A stretch of 64,000 nt of DNA from Arthrobacter_H rhombi (GTDB taxonomy: Bacteria > Actinomycetota > Actinomycetes > Actinomycetales > Micrococcaceae), in the NCBI RefSeq assembly GCF_039526245.1, contig NZ_BAAAIV010000006.1, positions 90,802-154,801 of the forward strand. Direction: 5' to 3'. Below the pieces are notes generated by a model that worked only from the letters and a program-made list of their open reading frames with translations, did no database searches and was not told the origin of the DNA. Of this stretch, positions 28,433 to 37,673 are shown in pieces (position 1 is the first letter of the stretch; each line of letters begins with the position of its first letter). The translations under genes were made by a program, and so were the position numbers.

Positions 28433-30937
28433 GTGAGCACAGAGGCACCCGGAACCGCGGATACTGGCATCAGCTACAGCTTCAGGGAACTTGAAGCCCG
28501 ATGGGAGTCCGTGTGGGAGGAACTGGGTGTCTTCACCCCGAAAGATGATGGATCGGCCGAACGCCGGTACGTCTTGGACATGTTCCCCTACCCCTCCGGT
28601 GATCTGCACATGGGTCACGCAGAAGCCTTCGCCATGGGCGATGTGGTGGCCAGGTATTGGCGTCAGCTGGGATACGACGTACTGCATCCGATCGGCTGGG
28701 ATTCCTTTGGACTGCCGGCGGAAAATGCTGCCATCAAACGTAACGCCCACCCCGCCGAGTGGACGTACGCGAACATCGACACGCAGGCCGCTTCATTCAA
28801 GCGCTATGCCATCAGTGCGGACTGGTCCCGACGCCTGCACACGTCCGATGCCGAGTACTACCGCTGGACACAGTGGCTCTTCAAGCGCTTCTATGAGAAG
28901 GGGCTGGCCTACCGCAAGGACCACCCGGTGAACTGGTGCCCGAAGGACCAGACTGTCCTGGCCAACGAGCAGGTCGTGAACGGCACCTGCGAGCGATGTG
29001 GCACCGAGGTGACGAAAAAGTCGCTGAACCAGTGGTATTTCAAGATCACCGACTACGCCGACCGGCTGCTCGATGACATGGAGGCGCTGAAGGGACACTG
29101 GCCCGAGCGGGTGCTGGCCATGCAACGCAACTGGATCGGGCGGTCCGAAGGCGCCCACGTGGACTTCGTCATCGAGGCCCCGCAGGAATCCGGTGAAGAG
29201 CGCGCGGTGACCGTTTTCACCACGCGTCCCGACACCCTGCACGGAGCAACGTTCTTCGTGGTGGCCGCTGACGCGGCCCTCGCCGACGAGATCGTGGCGC
29301 CGGAACACCGTGAGGCACTGGCCGCCTATCAAGAGCAGGTCAAGGCGCTCTCGGAAATCGAACGGCAGTCGACCGAACGCACCAAAACCGGTGTTTTCCT
29401 GGGCCGCTATGCCATCAACCCGCTCACCGGAGCCCGGCTTCCCGTCTGGGCTGCCGATTACGTGTTGGCCGACTACGGAACCGGAGCCATCATGGCGGTT
29501 CCCGCGCACGACCAACGCGACCTGGACTTCGCACGCACTTTTGACCTGCCCGTCCGGGTGGTCGTTGAAACCGGTGAGGAGGACCCTGCGGTCAGCGGCG
29601 TCGCCGCGACGGGAGAGGGGACCCTGGTCAATTCCGGGGAACTCGACGGGCTGGGCAAGACACAGGCGATTGCCCGCGCCGTGGAAATTGTCGAAGCGGC
29701 CGGCACCGGCCGACACACGGTCAACTACCGTCTGCGTGACTGGCTGCTGTCCCGCCAGCGCTTCTGGGGCACCCCGATCCCGATCATCCACTGTGCAGAC
29801 TGCGGTGAAGTCCCGGTCCCCGACGACCAATTGCCCGTTCGGCTGCCAGATAACCTGCGTGGAGAGGCCCTGGCCCCCAAGGGCACGTCCCCCTTGGCAG
29901 CGGCTGCAGACTGGGTCAACGTTTCCTGCCCGTCCTGCGGCGGACCGGCGCGGCGCGACACCGACACCATGGACACGTTCGTGGACTCGTCCTGGTACTT
30001 CCTGCGTTTCGTCTCCCCGGATTGCACCGAGGGCCCTTTCGACCCCGAAGCGGCACGGAATTGGATGCCCGTCGGCCAGTACGTTGGCGGGGTGGAACAC
30101 GCGATCCTGCACCTGCTGTATGCCCGCTTCTTCACCAAGGTGATCCACGATCTCGGCTTGCTCGAGGCCACCGAGCCTTTCTCCGCCCTCTTGAACCAAG
30201 GCCAGGTTCTCAACGGCGGCAAGGCCATGAGCAAGTCGTTGGGCAACGGCGTGGATCTGGGCGAGCAGCTGGACCGTTACGGCGTCGACGCCGTGCGTTT
30301 GACCATGATTTTCGCGTCCCCGCCGGAAGACGATGTCGACTGGGCCGACGTCTCGCCAGCTGCCGCCGGCAAGTTCCTTGCCCGGGCCTGGCGCATGGCC
30401 CAGGACGTGGCAAGTTCCGTCGGCACCCCGCCGGAGACCGGTGACTGGGCCTTGCGTGCGGTGACGCACCGCGCCGTGGCTGAATCCGCCGAACTGCTGG
30501 ATGCCGGCAAGTTCAATGTCGTGGTCGCCAAGCTGATGGAACTGGTCAATGCCACCCGCAAGGCCATTGACTCGGGAGCCGGTCCGGCAGATCCCGCAGT
30601 CCGGGAGGCTGCTGAAGCGGTGGCCGTGATCTTGAGCCTTTTCGCGCCCTACACGGCCGAAGGCATGTGGGAGCAGCTTGGCCACGAACCGTCAGTAGCC
30701 AACGCTGGTTGGCCAGTCGTTGATCCAGACCTGCTGGTCCAGGACACGGTGGTGGCCATCGTGCAGGTCAAGGGCAAGGTCCGCGATCGTTTGACAGTGC
30801 CAGCAGATATCACCGAAGACGAGCTGCGCGAACTGGCGCTCGCCTCGGAGTCGGTGCAGCGGGCATTGGACGGTCGCGAACTGCGCACCGTCATCGTCCG
30901 CGCACCGAAACTCGTGAATCTCGTCCCGGCCTCCTAG
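28433..30937 (+). CDS. leuS: Leucyl-tRNA synthetase
   Basis: This class I synthetase charges tRNA-Leu. The 834-residue protein has the HIGH-type motif in PYPSGDLHMGHAEAF (about residues 49-63), the CP1 editing domain with TTRPDTLHGATFFV and the editing Asp region GAIMAVPAHDQRD, and the KMSKS motif as KAMSKSLGNGV near 600. Zinc-type Cys pairs occur at CPK...CERCG and CADCG...CPSCGG. I chose GTG 28433 because GAAGGC precedes it and MSTEAPGT...YSFRELEARW is a plausible N-terminus; an upstream ATG-like extension runs into the leader. It is transcribed behind the attenuator. Confidence 0.95.
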   Translation: MSTEAPGTADTGISYSFRELEARWESVWEELGVFTPKDDGSAERRYVLDMFPYPSGDLHMGHAEAFAMGDVVARYWRQLGYDVLHPIGWDSFGLPAENAAIKRNAHPAEWTYANIDTQAASFKRYAISADWSRRLHTSDAEYYRWTQWLFKRFYEKGLAYRKDHPVNWCPKDQTVLANEQVVNGTCERCGTEVTKKSLNQWYFKITDYADRLLDDMEALKGHWPERVLAMQRNWIGRSEGAHVDFVIEAPQESGEERAVTVFTTRPDTLHGATFFVVAADAALADEIVAPEHREALAAYQEQVKALSEIERQSTERTKTGVFLGRYAINPLTGARLPVWAADYVLADYGTGAIMAVPAHDQRDLDFARTFDLPVRVVVETGEEDPAVSGVAATGEGTLVNSGELDGLGKTQAIARAVEIVEAAGTGRHTVNYRLRDWLLSRQRFWGTPIPIIHCADCGEVPVPDDQLPVRLPDNLRGEALAPKGTSPLAAAADWVNVSCPSCGGPARRDTDTMDTFVDSSWYFLRFVSPDCTEGPFDPEAARNWMPVGQYVGGVEHAILHLLYARFFTKVIHDLGLLEATEPFSALLNQGQVLNGGKAMSKSLGNGVDLGEQLDRYGVDAVRLTMIFASPPEDDVDWADVSPAAAGKFLARAWRMAQDVASSVGTPPETGDWALRAVTHRAVAESAELLDAGKFNVVVAKLMELVNATRKAIDSGAGPADPAVREAAEAVAVILSLFAPYTAEGMWEQLGHEPSVANAGWPVVDPDLLVQDTVVAIVQVKGKVRDRLTVPADITEDELRELALASESVQRALDGRELRTVIVRAPKLVNLVPAS

Positions 30938-30940
30938 GGT
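30935..30940 (+). promoter_or_regulatory. -10 box (TAGGGT) for leaderless degV-like gene
   Basis: TAGGGT overlaps the leuS stop and lies 6 nt before the ATG at 30947, a leaderless arrangement. Confidence 0.45.
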
Positions 30941-30946
30941 AGGGAC

Positions 30947-32005
30947 ATGGCACCAGCCCAGCGACACGAGGATCCAGCCGGGGCCCGCCCCGAGCGGCAT
31001 CCCGGGTTTCTGGATCGGCTGCTTCCGCGTGAGCGACGCGCGCGTGAGCGCCTTCAGCGGTCCCGGATTGCTGTCGTCACCGATACGGCGGCAGCATTGC
31101 CCCAGGCGTGGGCAGACGCACATGCTGACCGGCTGCGGGTCGTCCCCATGCCCGTGATGATCGATGGACAGATCTACACCGAAGGCCTGGATGATGTGGA
31201 GACAGCGCTGGCACTGGCGCTGGCCACCGGTGGCACCGTGAAGACATCTCGACCTGCACCCGGGGCGTTCCAACGCGCCTACGAGTCCCTGGAACGCGCC
31301 GGCTATGACCAGATCGTTTCGTTGCACCTGTCCAAGGAGCTCTCCGGGACCGTGGATGCTGCCCGCTGGGCCGCTGAACAGGTCGCGGTACCGGTGTCTG
31401 TCCTCGACAGTCGGACGGTGGGCTTGGCACAGGGGCTGGCCGTCATGGACACTGTCTTGGCCGCCGAAGCGGGACTTCCCCTCGCTGCCGTGGAGGCCGT
31501 CGCAAGGCAAGCCGAGAGCTATGCCATTTGCTTCGTCGTGCCGAGCCTGGAGCAACTACGCAAGGGAGGCCGGATCGGAACGGCGGCCAGCATGTTGGGC
31601 ACCTTGTTGGCCGTGAAGCCCCTGCTCGCCGTCCAGAACGGTCGTGTCGTGGTCCGGGAAAAAGTCAGGACCACGCCCCGGGCAATGGCACGTTTGGTCG
31701 AGATCTCGCGCGAGGCCGCAGATGCCGCTCCAGCCGGAGTACGGGTCGCGGTTCACTATTTTGGCAATCCTGATCAGGCAGACGAGCTCCGGGCCGAATT
31801 GGAAAGCTCCACCGGCGAGGACATCCTGTGTGAACCCCTGCCCTCGGTCTTGGCAGCACATGCAGGCGCAGGCGTGCTGGCCGTGGTGATCGCCCCGCTG
31901 GCCACTCCGGAGACGGCCACGACGCCTAGTGACGATACCGAAGCCCCGGACGCGGAAACACATCCCTCGACCGGTACTTCGGCTGAGGCCGGAACCCGGG
32001 AATAG
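30947..32005 (+). CDS. DegV family fatty-acid-binding protein
   Basis: DegV/FakB-type proteins bind fatty acids; in Firmicutes FakB presents them to FakA kinase. The DegV domain begins near residue 40 (IAVVTDTAAALPQ) and includes VKTSRPAPGAFQRAYE, the lipid headgroup-binding HLSKELSGTVDAAR, VLDSRTVGLAQG and LRKGGRIGTAAS. The first ~38 residues are basic, and the last ~35 are Thr/Ser/Asp/Glu-rich and probably disordered. No fakA is next to it, so function is inferred from family only. The following genes are comEA and comEC. Confidence 0.88.
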   Translation: MAPAQRHEDPAGARPERHPGFLDRLLPRERRARERLQRSRIAVVTDTAAALPQAWADAHADRLRVVPMPVMIDGQIYTEGLDDVETALALALATGGTVKTSRPAPGAFQRAYESLERAGYDQIVSLHLSKELSGTVDAARWAAEQVAVPVSVLDSRTVGLAQGLAVMDTVLAAEAGLPLAAVEAVARQAESYAICFVVPSLEQLRKGGRIGTAASMLGTLLAVKPLLAVQNGRVVVREKVRTTPRAMARLVEISREAADAAPAGVRVAVHYFGNPDQADELRAELESSTGEDILCEPLPSVLAAHAGAGVLAVVIAPLATPETATTPSDDTEAPDAETHPSTGTSAEAGTRE

Positions 32006-32132
32006 TCCCCATCGGATCCCTGACGGGGCCGCCAGTTCGCCGTGGTTCACGGATCTTCCCTCCACAGGCACACCCGACTGCCATCTATCCACACAGTGAC
32101 GCCGCAGACCCGAGATAGCTGGCACGCGTTCC

Positions 32133-32138
32133 TAGGCT
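32133..32138 (+). promoter_or_regulatory. -10 box (TAGGCT) for leaderless comEA-like gene
   Basis: TAGGCT lies 6 nt before the ATG at 32145. The 139-nt gap after the degV-like gene holds nothing else I recognise. Confidence 0.45.
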
Positions 32139-32144
32139 TCAGGC

Positions 32145-32924
32145 ATGGTTCGACACCGTTGGGAATTACGCACCGACCCGACACCGGGCCGCGATGGGGG
32201 CCCCCGTTTTCGCTTCAGAATCGGCCGGGGAGCGATCATGTGCCTCCTGTTCACCGCCGTCATCTGGATTGCCGCCAGTTTGCTGTTCCACCCGCCCGAA
32301 GGCGCGGGCGAACAACTGGGCGCGGTGGATATGGACCCAAGTGCCGCCACGGGTTCCTCCATGTCCGTCCCGGCCACGAACCCGACACCGGCCCGTGCTT
32401 CGCCGACTACGACCGCTGATAAGCGGGCCGATAGCGAGAACCAAGCAAGCAAACCGCCGCAGGAAGTCGTCGTCCACGTCGCCGGAGCCGTGAAAAAGCC
32501 GGGGGTATATCGTTTCGCGTCCGGTGCCCGGGCCGGCGATGCCGTCGAGAGGGCCGGCGGGTTGGCACCACACGCCGTCGCATCGGCCGTGAACCTGGCC
32601 GCGCCCCTGCAGGACGGTGAACAGCTGTACTTGCCGACACGGGACGAGGTCGGTGCTCCGGGCGCCACTCCCCACGCAGGATCATCGTCAGTCGCCCCAA
32701 AGGCCGGCGGGGGAGACGTTGGCCCGGGGGAGGGGATCGACATCAATAGCGCGGATGCAGCCGAGTTGGAGCAGCTTCCCGGCATTGGTCCGGCACTTTC
32801 GGCGCGGATTGTGGAATTCCGCAGCGCCAACGGTCCCTATTCATCCCTGGAGGAGCTCGACGCCGTGCCCGGTATCGGACCGGCGATGATGGCCCGTCTC
32901 GAACCTCTGGTCAGGTTCCGGTGA
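32145..32924 (+). CDS. ComEA-like DNA-binding competence protein
   Basis: The 259-residue membrane-anchored protein has one transmembrane helix (about residues 32-49, CLLFTAVIWIAASLLFH), then a Pro/Ser/Thr-rich linker, a SLBB domain (about 104-168, VVVHVAGAVKKPGVYRF) and a C-terminal double helix-hairpin-helix (about 198-259, DINSADAAELEQLPGIGPALSARI...VPGIGPAMMARL). This order defines ComEA, the dsDNA receptor of natural transformation. Its stop overlaps the comEC start (GTGA), so both are co-translated. Whether the organism is competent is unknown. Confidence 0.9.
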   Translation: MVRHRWELRTDPTPGRDGGPRFRFRIGRGAIMCLLFTAVIWIAASLLFHPPEGAGEQLGAVDMDPSAATGSSMSVPATNPTPARASPTTTADKRADSENQASKPPQEVVVHVAGAVKKPGVYRFASGARAGDAVERAGGLAPHAVASAVNLAAPLQDGEQLYLPTRDEVGAPGATPHAGSSSVAPKAGGGDVGPGEGIDINSADAAELEQLPGIGPALSARIVEFRSANGPYSSLEELDAVPGIGPAMMARLEPLVRFR

Positions 32925-35617
32925 GCCCAGATCATCGTGCGTCCGCGCCCACCACGGAACCACGCGGGGACAACCGGGGCATCGTTCCCCAGATGAGAGC
33001 TGGCGGATCGGTCCCATCGTCACGTCGGATCCACTCATTGCTTCTCCTCCTGCGGCCCATCCTCCGTTCGTTCACCTCGCGCCCCGGGGGACAAGAGGGG
33101 GCCGAGGGCGACGGACGACTCGATCTGCGCAGCCTGTCCATCGCGGCAACGGCGTGGACTTCCGCCTGGGTTCTCGTGCAAATGGACCCTGGTGTTTCTT
33201 TGTTGTTGACGGCCATTTTGGGTGCCATGTTGGCGATGTTGTATTGGCTGCTACTTCGAAACCGCGGGATCATCGCGTGGTCCCATCATTGGTGGGCCCC
33301 GGTGGCCGCAGCCGCGGTGGGGGCCTTCCTGGTGGCCGCCGGGATTTCAACCCACGTTTTGGCGCAACGCGATCCGACATTTGGTGCGCTGGCCGATGCA
33401 GGGGCGACTATTCGCTTCACGGCCGCGGTCACTGGTGATGCCCGAACCATGCAGTCCTCGTACGGCAACGTGTCAGGGGAGTCGCTCGTCGGTGCGGAAC
33501 CGTCCTCGGACGCCAGCGAACCACTGATGCTCGTCGACGTCCGCGTGGACCGGTACACCGCTGATGGCCATTGGCACGCGGGGGCAGCGGAGGCCGTCCT
33601 GGTCCTGAGGTCGGAGCAGTGGCAGCAGGACGGCAGGCCAACTGTCGGACAAACCGTGAGCGGGCTGGGACGCCTCGCTCGCGCCGAGCCTGGTGACAGG
33701 CAGGGCTATTGGTTACAGGCCTCCACCACTCTTGCCCCAGTCGACGGAGAAGGCCGGAGACTACCCACGGAGGACTGGCGTGAACGCCTCGCAGGCGCAG
33801 CCACCATCCTTCCGGGGGAGGGACCGGCGCTACTTCCCGGGATGGTTATGGGAGATCGAACCGCCCAGTCCGAGGAACTTTCCGCCGACATGAAAACTAC
33901 AGGCCTGGCCCACCTCACAGCCGTCAGTGGAGCAAACGTCGCCATGATCCTCGGAACCGTCCTCTACGCTTGCCGGTTCTTTGGCATCAGGCGGTGGCCG
34001 TCACTGGGCCTATCACTGCTCCTGCTGGTGGGCTTCGTGATTCTGGTGCATCCCGAACCGAGCGTCATCCGTGCCGCAATCATGGGGGCCATCGGCGCAT
34101 TGGCCGTCTACGCTGGGCGCGGAAAACAGGCGCTGACGACGCTCTGCATCTGTGTAGTCCTGATCCTGGCGTGGGACCCCTGGTACGCCCGCGAGCCAGC
34201 TTTCCAGCTCTCCGCCTTGGCAACGGCCGGAATCGTTCTGATGGGGCAGCGCCTGGCTGGGCTGTGCCGTCACATCATGCCCGGCTGGCTCGCCGACGGT
34301 GTTGGAATCAGCACCAGCGCACAATTGTTCTGCTTGCCGGTGCTTTTGGGCATGAGCTCCACGTTCAGCCCCTATTCCGTCCCCGCCAACGTCCTCGCCG
34401 CACCCCTGGTACCCGTGGTGACCGTTGCCGGGACCGCAGCCCTGCTGTTGGCAGGGCTGCCCGGCCCATGGCTCCAACCATTCATCTGGGTGGCAGGAGT
34501 TCCGGCCAGCTGGATCGGTAGCCTGGGCCACCTGGTCGCCGGGTTGCCCGGATCAGCGCTGGCCTGGCCCGAGGGGCCAGCCGGGCGGGCAGCCGGAGTC
34601 CTCGTTTCCGTCCTGGCGCTGATGGCGGTGTGGCTGGCTTCCACGCCGCCCGTGGACGAGAACGCCGCATCCCACGGTTGGCTGGGCGACGTGGGCACCA
34701 TCGGAAGGCGCACTCGTGCCCTGATAAACAGGGTGCCTCTCTCAGGCGACCTGTCTGGCTGGGGGCGTCGTGGCGCGGCGATCAGCGTCGGGGCCGCCGG
34801 CCTGGGACTCCTCGCCGGGCTGACGATGCCGACTACCGCACTGTTGCCCGCACCCTCGGGCCCGTGGCAGCTTGCTGCCTGCGATGTGGGCCAGGGCGAT
34901 GCGTTCGTCCTGCGCTCTGGTGCCCATAGCGCGGTCCTGGTGGATACCGGTCCCGATCCCGCCATGGTCGACAATTGCCTGACGGAGCTGGGGATCCGGG
35001 ACATCGATGCGCTGTTCATTACCCACCTGCACGCGGACCACGCCGGTGGACTGTCCGGAGCCGTCAACGACCGGACGGTAGGACCTGCGTATTTTTCCAC
35101 GGGAACGGAACGCACCACGCTTCCTGGTCTGTCTCCGGACCACGAAACCAGTGAACCGCCGGCCGGCACCAGGGGTACTGCCGGAACTGTTAGCTGGGAG
35201 ATCCTCGGCCCCCTTGAGGACCCCGTCGGAGAAGAAGAAAACAATGCCTCCCTGGTCGTCGTCTTCACCCTTGAAGGCGACGTCGGGCGTCCGTTCACGA
35301 TGCTCGCCACCGGCGACATGGAATCCGAGGCGATGGGGGCAGTGCTCCGGGCGCATGAGGACCTCCATGTTGACGTTCTGAAAGTCAGCCACCACGGAGC
35401 GAAGAACGGCGGTAGTGCAGTCATTGCTGCCAGCGGTGCCCGCGTGGCTCTCATCGGTGTCGGAGCGGATAATACCTACGGGCACCCCGCTCCCAGTATC
35501 CTGCAGGCCCTGCGAACCGCCGGAATCGAAGCTTTCCGCACCGACCTACACGGCACCATCCGGTTGCAGGAAACGGCCACTGGCCAACTCGTCGTCCATG
35601 GGCACAGTGCAGGCTGA
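32921..35617 (+). CDS. ComEC/Rec2 DNA-uptake channel with metallo-beta-lactamase domain
   Basis: The 898-residue polytopic protein starts with GTG overlapping comEA. After an N-terminal region with two or three transmembrane segments and an OB-like periplasmic part, the ComEC competence domain follows (GLAHLTAVSGANVAMILG near residue 330 onward, many TM helices). Its C-terminal ~250 residues form a metallo-beta-lactamase-like nuclease domain with CDVGQGDAFVLRSG, DTGPDP, FITHLHADHAGGL and KVSHHGAKNGG. Metal-binding HxHxDH is intact, suggesting an active nuclease. It transports ssDNA across the membrane in competent bacteria. Confidence 0.92.
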   Translation: MSPDHRASAPTTEPRGDNRGIVPQMRAGGSVPSSRRIHSLLLLLRPILRSFTSRPGGQEGAEGDGRLDLRSLSIAATAWTSAWVLVQMDPGVSLLLTAILGAMLAMLYWLLLRNRGIIAWSHHWWAPVAAAAVGAFLVAAGISTHVLAQRDPTFGALADAGATIRFTAAVTGDARTMQSSYGNVSGESLVGAEPSSDASEPLMLVDVRVDRYTADGHWHAGAAEAVLVLRSEQWQQDGRPTVGQTVSGLGRLARAEPGDRQGYWLQASTTLAPVDGEGRRLPTEDWRERLAGAATILPGEGPALLPGMVMGDRTAQSEELSADMKTTGLAHLTAVSGANVAMILGTVLYACRFFGIRRWPSLGLSLLLLVGFVILVHPEPSVIRAAIMGAIGALAVYAGRGKQALTTLCICVVLILAWDPWYAREPAFQLSALATAGIVLMGQRLAGLCRHIMPGWLADGVGISTSAQLFCLPVLLGMSSTFSPYSVPANVLAAPLVPVVTVAGTAALLLAGLPGPWLQPFIWVAGVPASWIGSLGHLVAGLPGSALAWPEGPAGRAAGVLVSVLALMAVWLASTPPVDENAASHGWLGDVGTIGRRTRALINRVPLSGDLSGWGRRGAAISVGAAGLGLLAGLTMPTTALLPAPSGPWQLAACDVGQGDAFVLRSGAHSAVLVDTGPDPAMVDNCLTELGIRDIDALFITHLHADHAGGLSGAVNDRTVGPAYFSTGTERTTLPGLSPDHETSEPPAGTRGTAGTVSWEILGPLEDPVGEEENNASLVVVFTLEGDVGRPFTMLATGDMESEAMGAVLRAHEDLHVDVLKVSHHGAKNGGSAVIAASGARVALIGVGADNTYGHPAPSILQALRTAGIEAFRTDLHGTIRLQETATGQLVVHGHSAG

Positions 35618-35625
35618 GGGGACGA

Positions 35626-35631
35626 TAGGAT
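35626..35631 (+). promoter_or_regulatory. Possible -10 box (TAGGAT) for holA
   Basis: TAGGAT lies 9 nt past the comEC stop. It would start transcription near 35638, which fits translation from the ATG at 35662 better than from the ATG at 35635. Confidence 0.35.
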
Positions 35632-35661
35632 TCAATGTCAGACTCCAACGGAAGGCGGAAC

Positions 35662-36687
35662 ATGGTGGCCACCAAGCCTGCAGGCAGCTCTCGGTCCTCG
35701 GGAGCCCGATCGGGTCCCGGGACACAGTGGCGCCAGGCCGTCCCCGCACCGCTAGTCCTGTTGCAGGGGCCGGAAGCCTACGTCGCGGGGCGGGTCCTCG
35801 ACTCCATTCGCCAGCAGGTCAAGGAACGAGATGGCGGCGCCGAGGTCACCGCGTTCGACGCCTCGACCTACCAGCGCGGCGAACTCCTCCTGGCAGCCAG
35901 CCCCTCACTTTTCGGTGATTCCAAGGTGATCGAGGCGACGGCACTGGCGACAATGAACGAGGACTTCCTCGAGGACATCCTCGCGTATGCCGCATCCCCG
36001 GCGGACGACGTCGTCATGGTCCTGCACCATTCCGGCGGCAACCGCGGGAAGAAGGTCCTCGACGCACTCAAGGCAGCCGGTGCACACGTCATCGACTGCC
36101 AACCACTCAAGAAGGACGCGGAGAAGGCCGAATTCGTCTCGCAGGAATTCAAGGTGGCCCGCCGCCGCATCCTCCCCGACGCAACTCGTGCACTCGTCTC
36201 GGCGGTGGGTTCGGACCTGGCGGAGCTCGCTGCCGCCTGCACCCAATTGGTGCAGGACACCACCGGTGAGGTCGACCAGGAAACCGTGGACCGGTACTTT
36301 GGCGGACGTGTCGAGGCAACGGGTTTCAAAGTTGCGGATGCGGCTCTCTCGGGACGCGGTCCGACGGCTTTGGGCACCCTGCGGCATGCCCTGGCAACCG
36401 GAACCGACCCGGTTCCCATCGTGGCGGCACTGGCCATGAAGTTGCGTCAAGTCGCGAAGGTGGCCGGACAGCGCAAGTCCTCCGGAATGCTGGCCAAGGA
36501 ACTCGGAATGGCCCCCTGGCAAGTGCAGCAGGCCCAAGAGCAGGCGCGGTACTTCTCCCACGATGACCTCGTACGGTGCCTGCGCCTGGTGGCCGAGGCC
36601 GATGCACAGGTCAAGGGCGCCTCACGCGATCCGCAGTACGCCGTGGAACGAGCCGTCACCGGTATTGCACTAGCGGCCAGGCGCTAA
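35662..36687 (+). CDS. holA: DNA polymerase III delta subunit HolA
   Basis: Delta opens the beta clamp within the clamp loader. Domain I begins near residue 30 (LVLLQGPEAYVAGRVLDSIR), with the AAA+-like but ATPase-inactive fold, followed by SPSLFGDSKVIEA and DDVVMVLHHSGGNRGKKVLDAL; the C-terminal collar domain ends the protein (VERAVTGIAL). I chose ATG 35662 (341 residues) because GGAAGG lies 6 nt upstream; the alternative ATG at 35635 would add nine residues. It follows comEC, as in many bacteria, and is convergent with rpsT. Confidence 0.9.
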   Translation: MVATKPAGSSRSSGARSGPGTQWRQAVPAPLVLLQGPEAYVAGRVLDSIRQQVKERDGGAEVTAFDASTYQRGELLLAASPSLFGDSKVIEATALATMNEDFLEDILAYAASPADDVVMVLHHSGGNRGKKVLDALKAAGAHVIDCQPLKKDAEKAEFVSQEFKVARRRILPDATRALVSAVGSDLAELAAACTQLVQDTTGEVDQETVDRYFGGRVEATGFKVADAALSGRGPTALGTLRHALATGTDPVPIVAALAMKLRQVAKVAGQRKSSGMLAKELGMAPWQVQQAQEQARYFSHDDLVRCLRLVAEADAQVKGASRDPQYAVERAVTGIALAARR

Positions 36688-36733
36688 CCCCCACGCCGGC
36701 CAGGCGGGCGTCAGTATTGACGCTGGTTAAGCA

Positions 36734-36771
36734 GCTGAGGCCGCCACCAGATATCTGGTGGCGGCCTCAGC
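36734..36771. terminator. 38-nt perfect palindrome, bidirectional terminator between holA and rpsT
   Basis: The sequence is exactly self-complementary around 36752/36753, so RNA from either strand can fold into a long GC-rich hairpin (GCTGAGGCCGCCACC arm). It separates convergent holA and rpsT. U-tracts are short on both sides. Confidence 0.7.
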
Positions 36772-36791
36772 CGTTCAAACTTTGACGTGCC

Positions 36792-37052
36792 TTAGAGCGC
36801 GTTGACCTTCTTGGAGATGGCCGACTTGCGGTTGGCAGCGTTGTTCTTGTGCACGACACCCTTGCTGACAGCCTTGTCCAGCTTGCGGCCGGCGGTGGCA
36901 AGGGCAGCCGAAGCTGCATCCTTGTCGGAGGCTGCAACGGCCTTGTCGACCGAGCGGATGGCGGTCTTCAGCTCCGAACGCACGGCGGCGTTGCGGGCGC
37001 GGGCCTTCTCGTTGGTGAGAATGCGCTTCTTCTGGGACTTGATATTAGCCAC
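36792..37052 (-). CDS. rpsT: 30S ribosomal protein S20
   Basis: The 86-residue, Lys/Arg/Ala-rich helical protein begins ANIKSQKKRILTNEKARARN, the S20 signature, and binds 16S rRNA in the small subunit. It starts with GTG; AAGAGAG lies upstream. It stands alone between two outward-facing signals: its own promoter at 37190 and the palindrome after its stop. Confidence 0.97.
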   Translation of the reverse strand: MANIKSQKKRILTNEKARARNAAVRSELKTAIRSVDKAVAASDKDAASAALATAGRKLDKAVSKGVVHKNNAANRKSAISKKVNAL

Positions 37053-37186
37053 TTGTATAAACTCTCTTGCTATCGCGGAAAATGGTCGGTGAGGGATCCC
37101 TCCCGAGCCATCGACTGAGCGGCGTGGGGATACCTATGGCGACCCGGGAGAAGTGCCCGTCGACCTGCGCGGACACACAGCAAGCA

Positions 37187-37192
37187 ATCTTA
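37187..37192 (-). promoter_or_regulatory. -10 box (TAAGAT) of rpsT
   Basis: On the minus strand TAAGAT is followed by TGCTTGCTGTG. It is the best -10 match upstream of rpsT and gives a leader of about 130 nt. No consensus -35 is evident. Confidence 0.45.
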
Positions 37193-37277
37193 GCAGGGAT
37201 GCCCGATCCCCGCGATTCGAGAACCAACCCGGCGGGTCGCGGGCGGATGCCCACGGTCCGCCGAAGATGACCTGCGC

Positions 37278-37628
37278 TCAGGAGCGGGAGAGGGCCGCGG
37301 CCACCTGATCGAAGGCGGAACGTCCGAGGACTGCGCCTTCCCGGCGGATCCCCTCGGGATCGATGCGGATGATCCTGTCCACCTTGGCCTCGCTGGGCCG
37401 CCGCTGCCGATCCCAGGGGCCGGTACCCACGTCCACATAGTCCTGGTCCTGGTGTCCCGGACGATCGTGGTCCTTGGAGGTGAGCATCAATCCGAGCAGG
37501 GTTCCGCCGTCGTGCCCGATCAGGAGCACTGGGCGGTCCTTCCCCTGGGAATGGTCCTCTTCATAGGGGACCCAGGCCCACACGATTTCTCCCGGATCGG
37601 GGTGGCCGTCGGGCTTGGGGTCGTACAC
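37278..37628 (-). CDS. PemK/MazF-like protein, C-terminal domain downstream of an in-frame TGA
   Basis: The 116-residue frame from GTG 37628 reads PDPGEIVWAWVPYEEDHSQGKDR, then VLLIGHDG and LMLTSKDHD, the pattern of the actinobacterial PemK/MazF-like family (growth-inhibiting endoribonuclease fold). The family normally has a basic N-terminal segment and a Gly/Pro linker. Here both are present upstream in the same frame but end at a TGA (37674-37676). Between the TGA and this GTG the frame stays open and still reads family-like (AYPGDYTGPVRP). No Shine-Dalgarno precedes the GTG, so expression is doubtful. No antitoxin gene is adjacent. Confidence 0.6.
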   Translation of the reverse strand: MYDPKPDGHPDPGEIVWAWVPYEEDHSQGKDRPVLLIGHDGGTLLGLMLTSKDHDRPGHQDQDYVDVGTGPWDRQRRPSEAKVDRIIRIDPEGIRREGAVLGRSAFDQVAAALSRS

Positions 37629-37673
37629 GGGCCTGACCGGGCCGGTGTAGTCGCCCGGGTAGGCCCGATCTCT

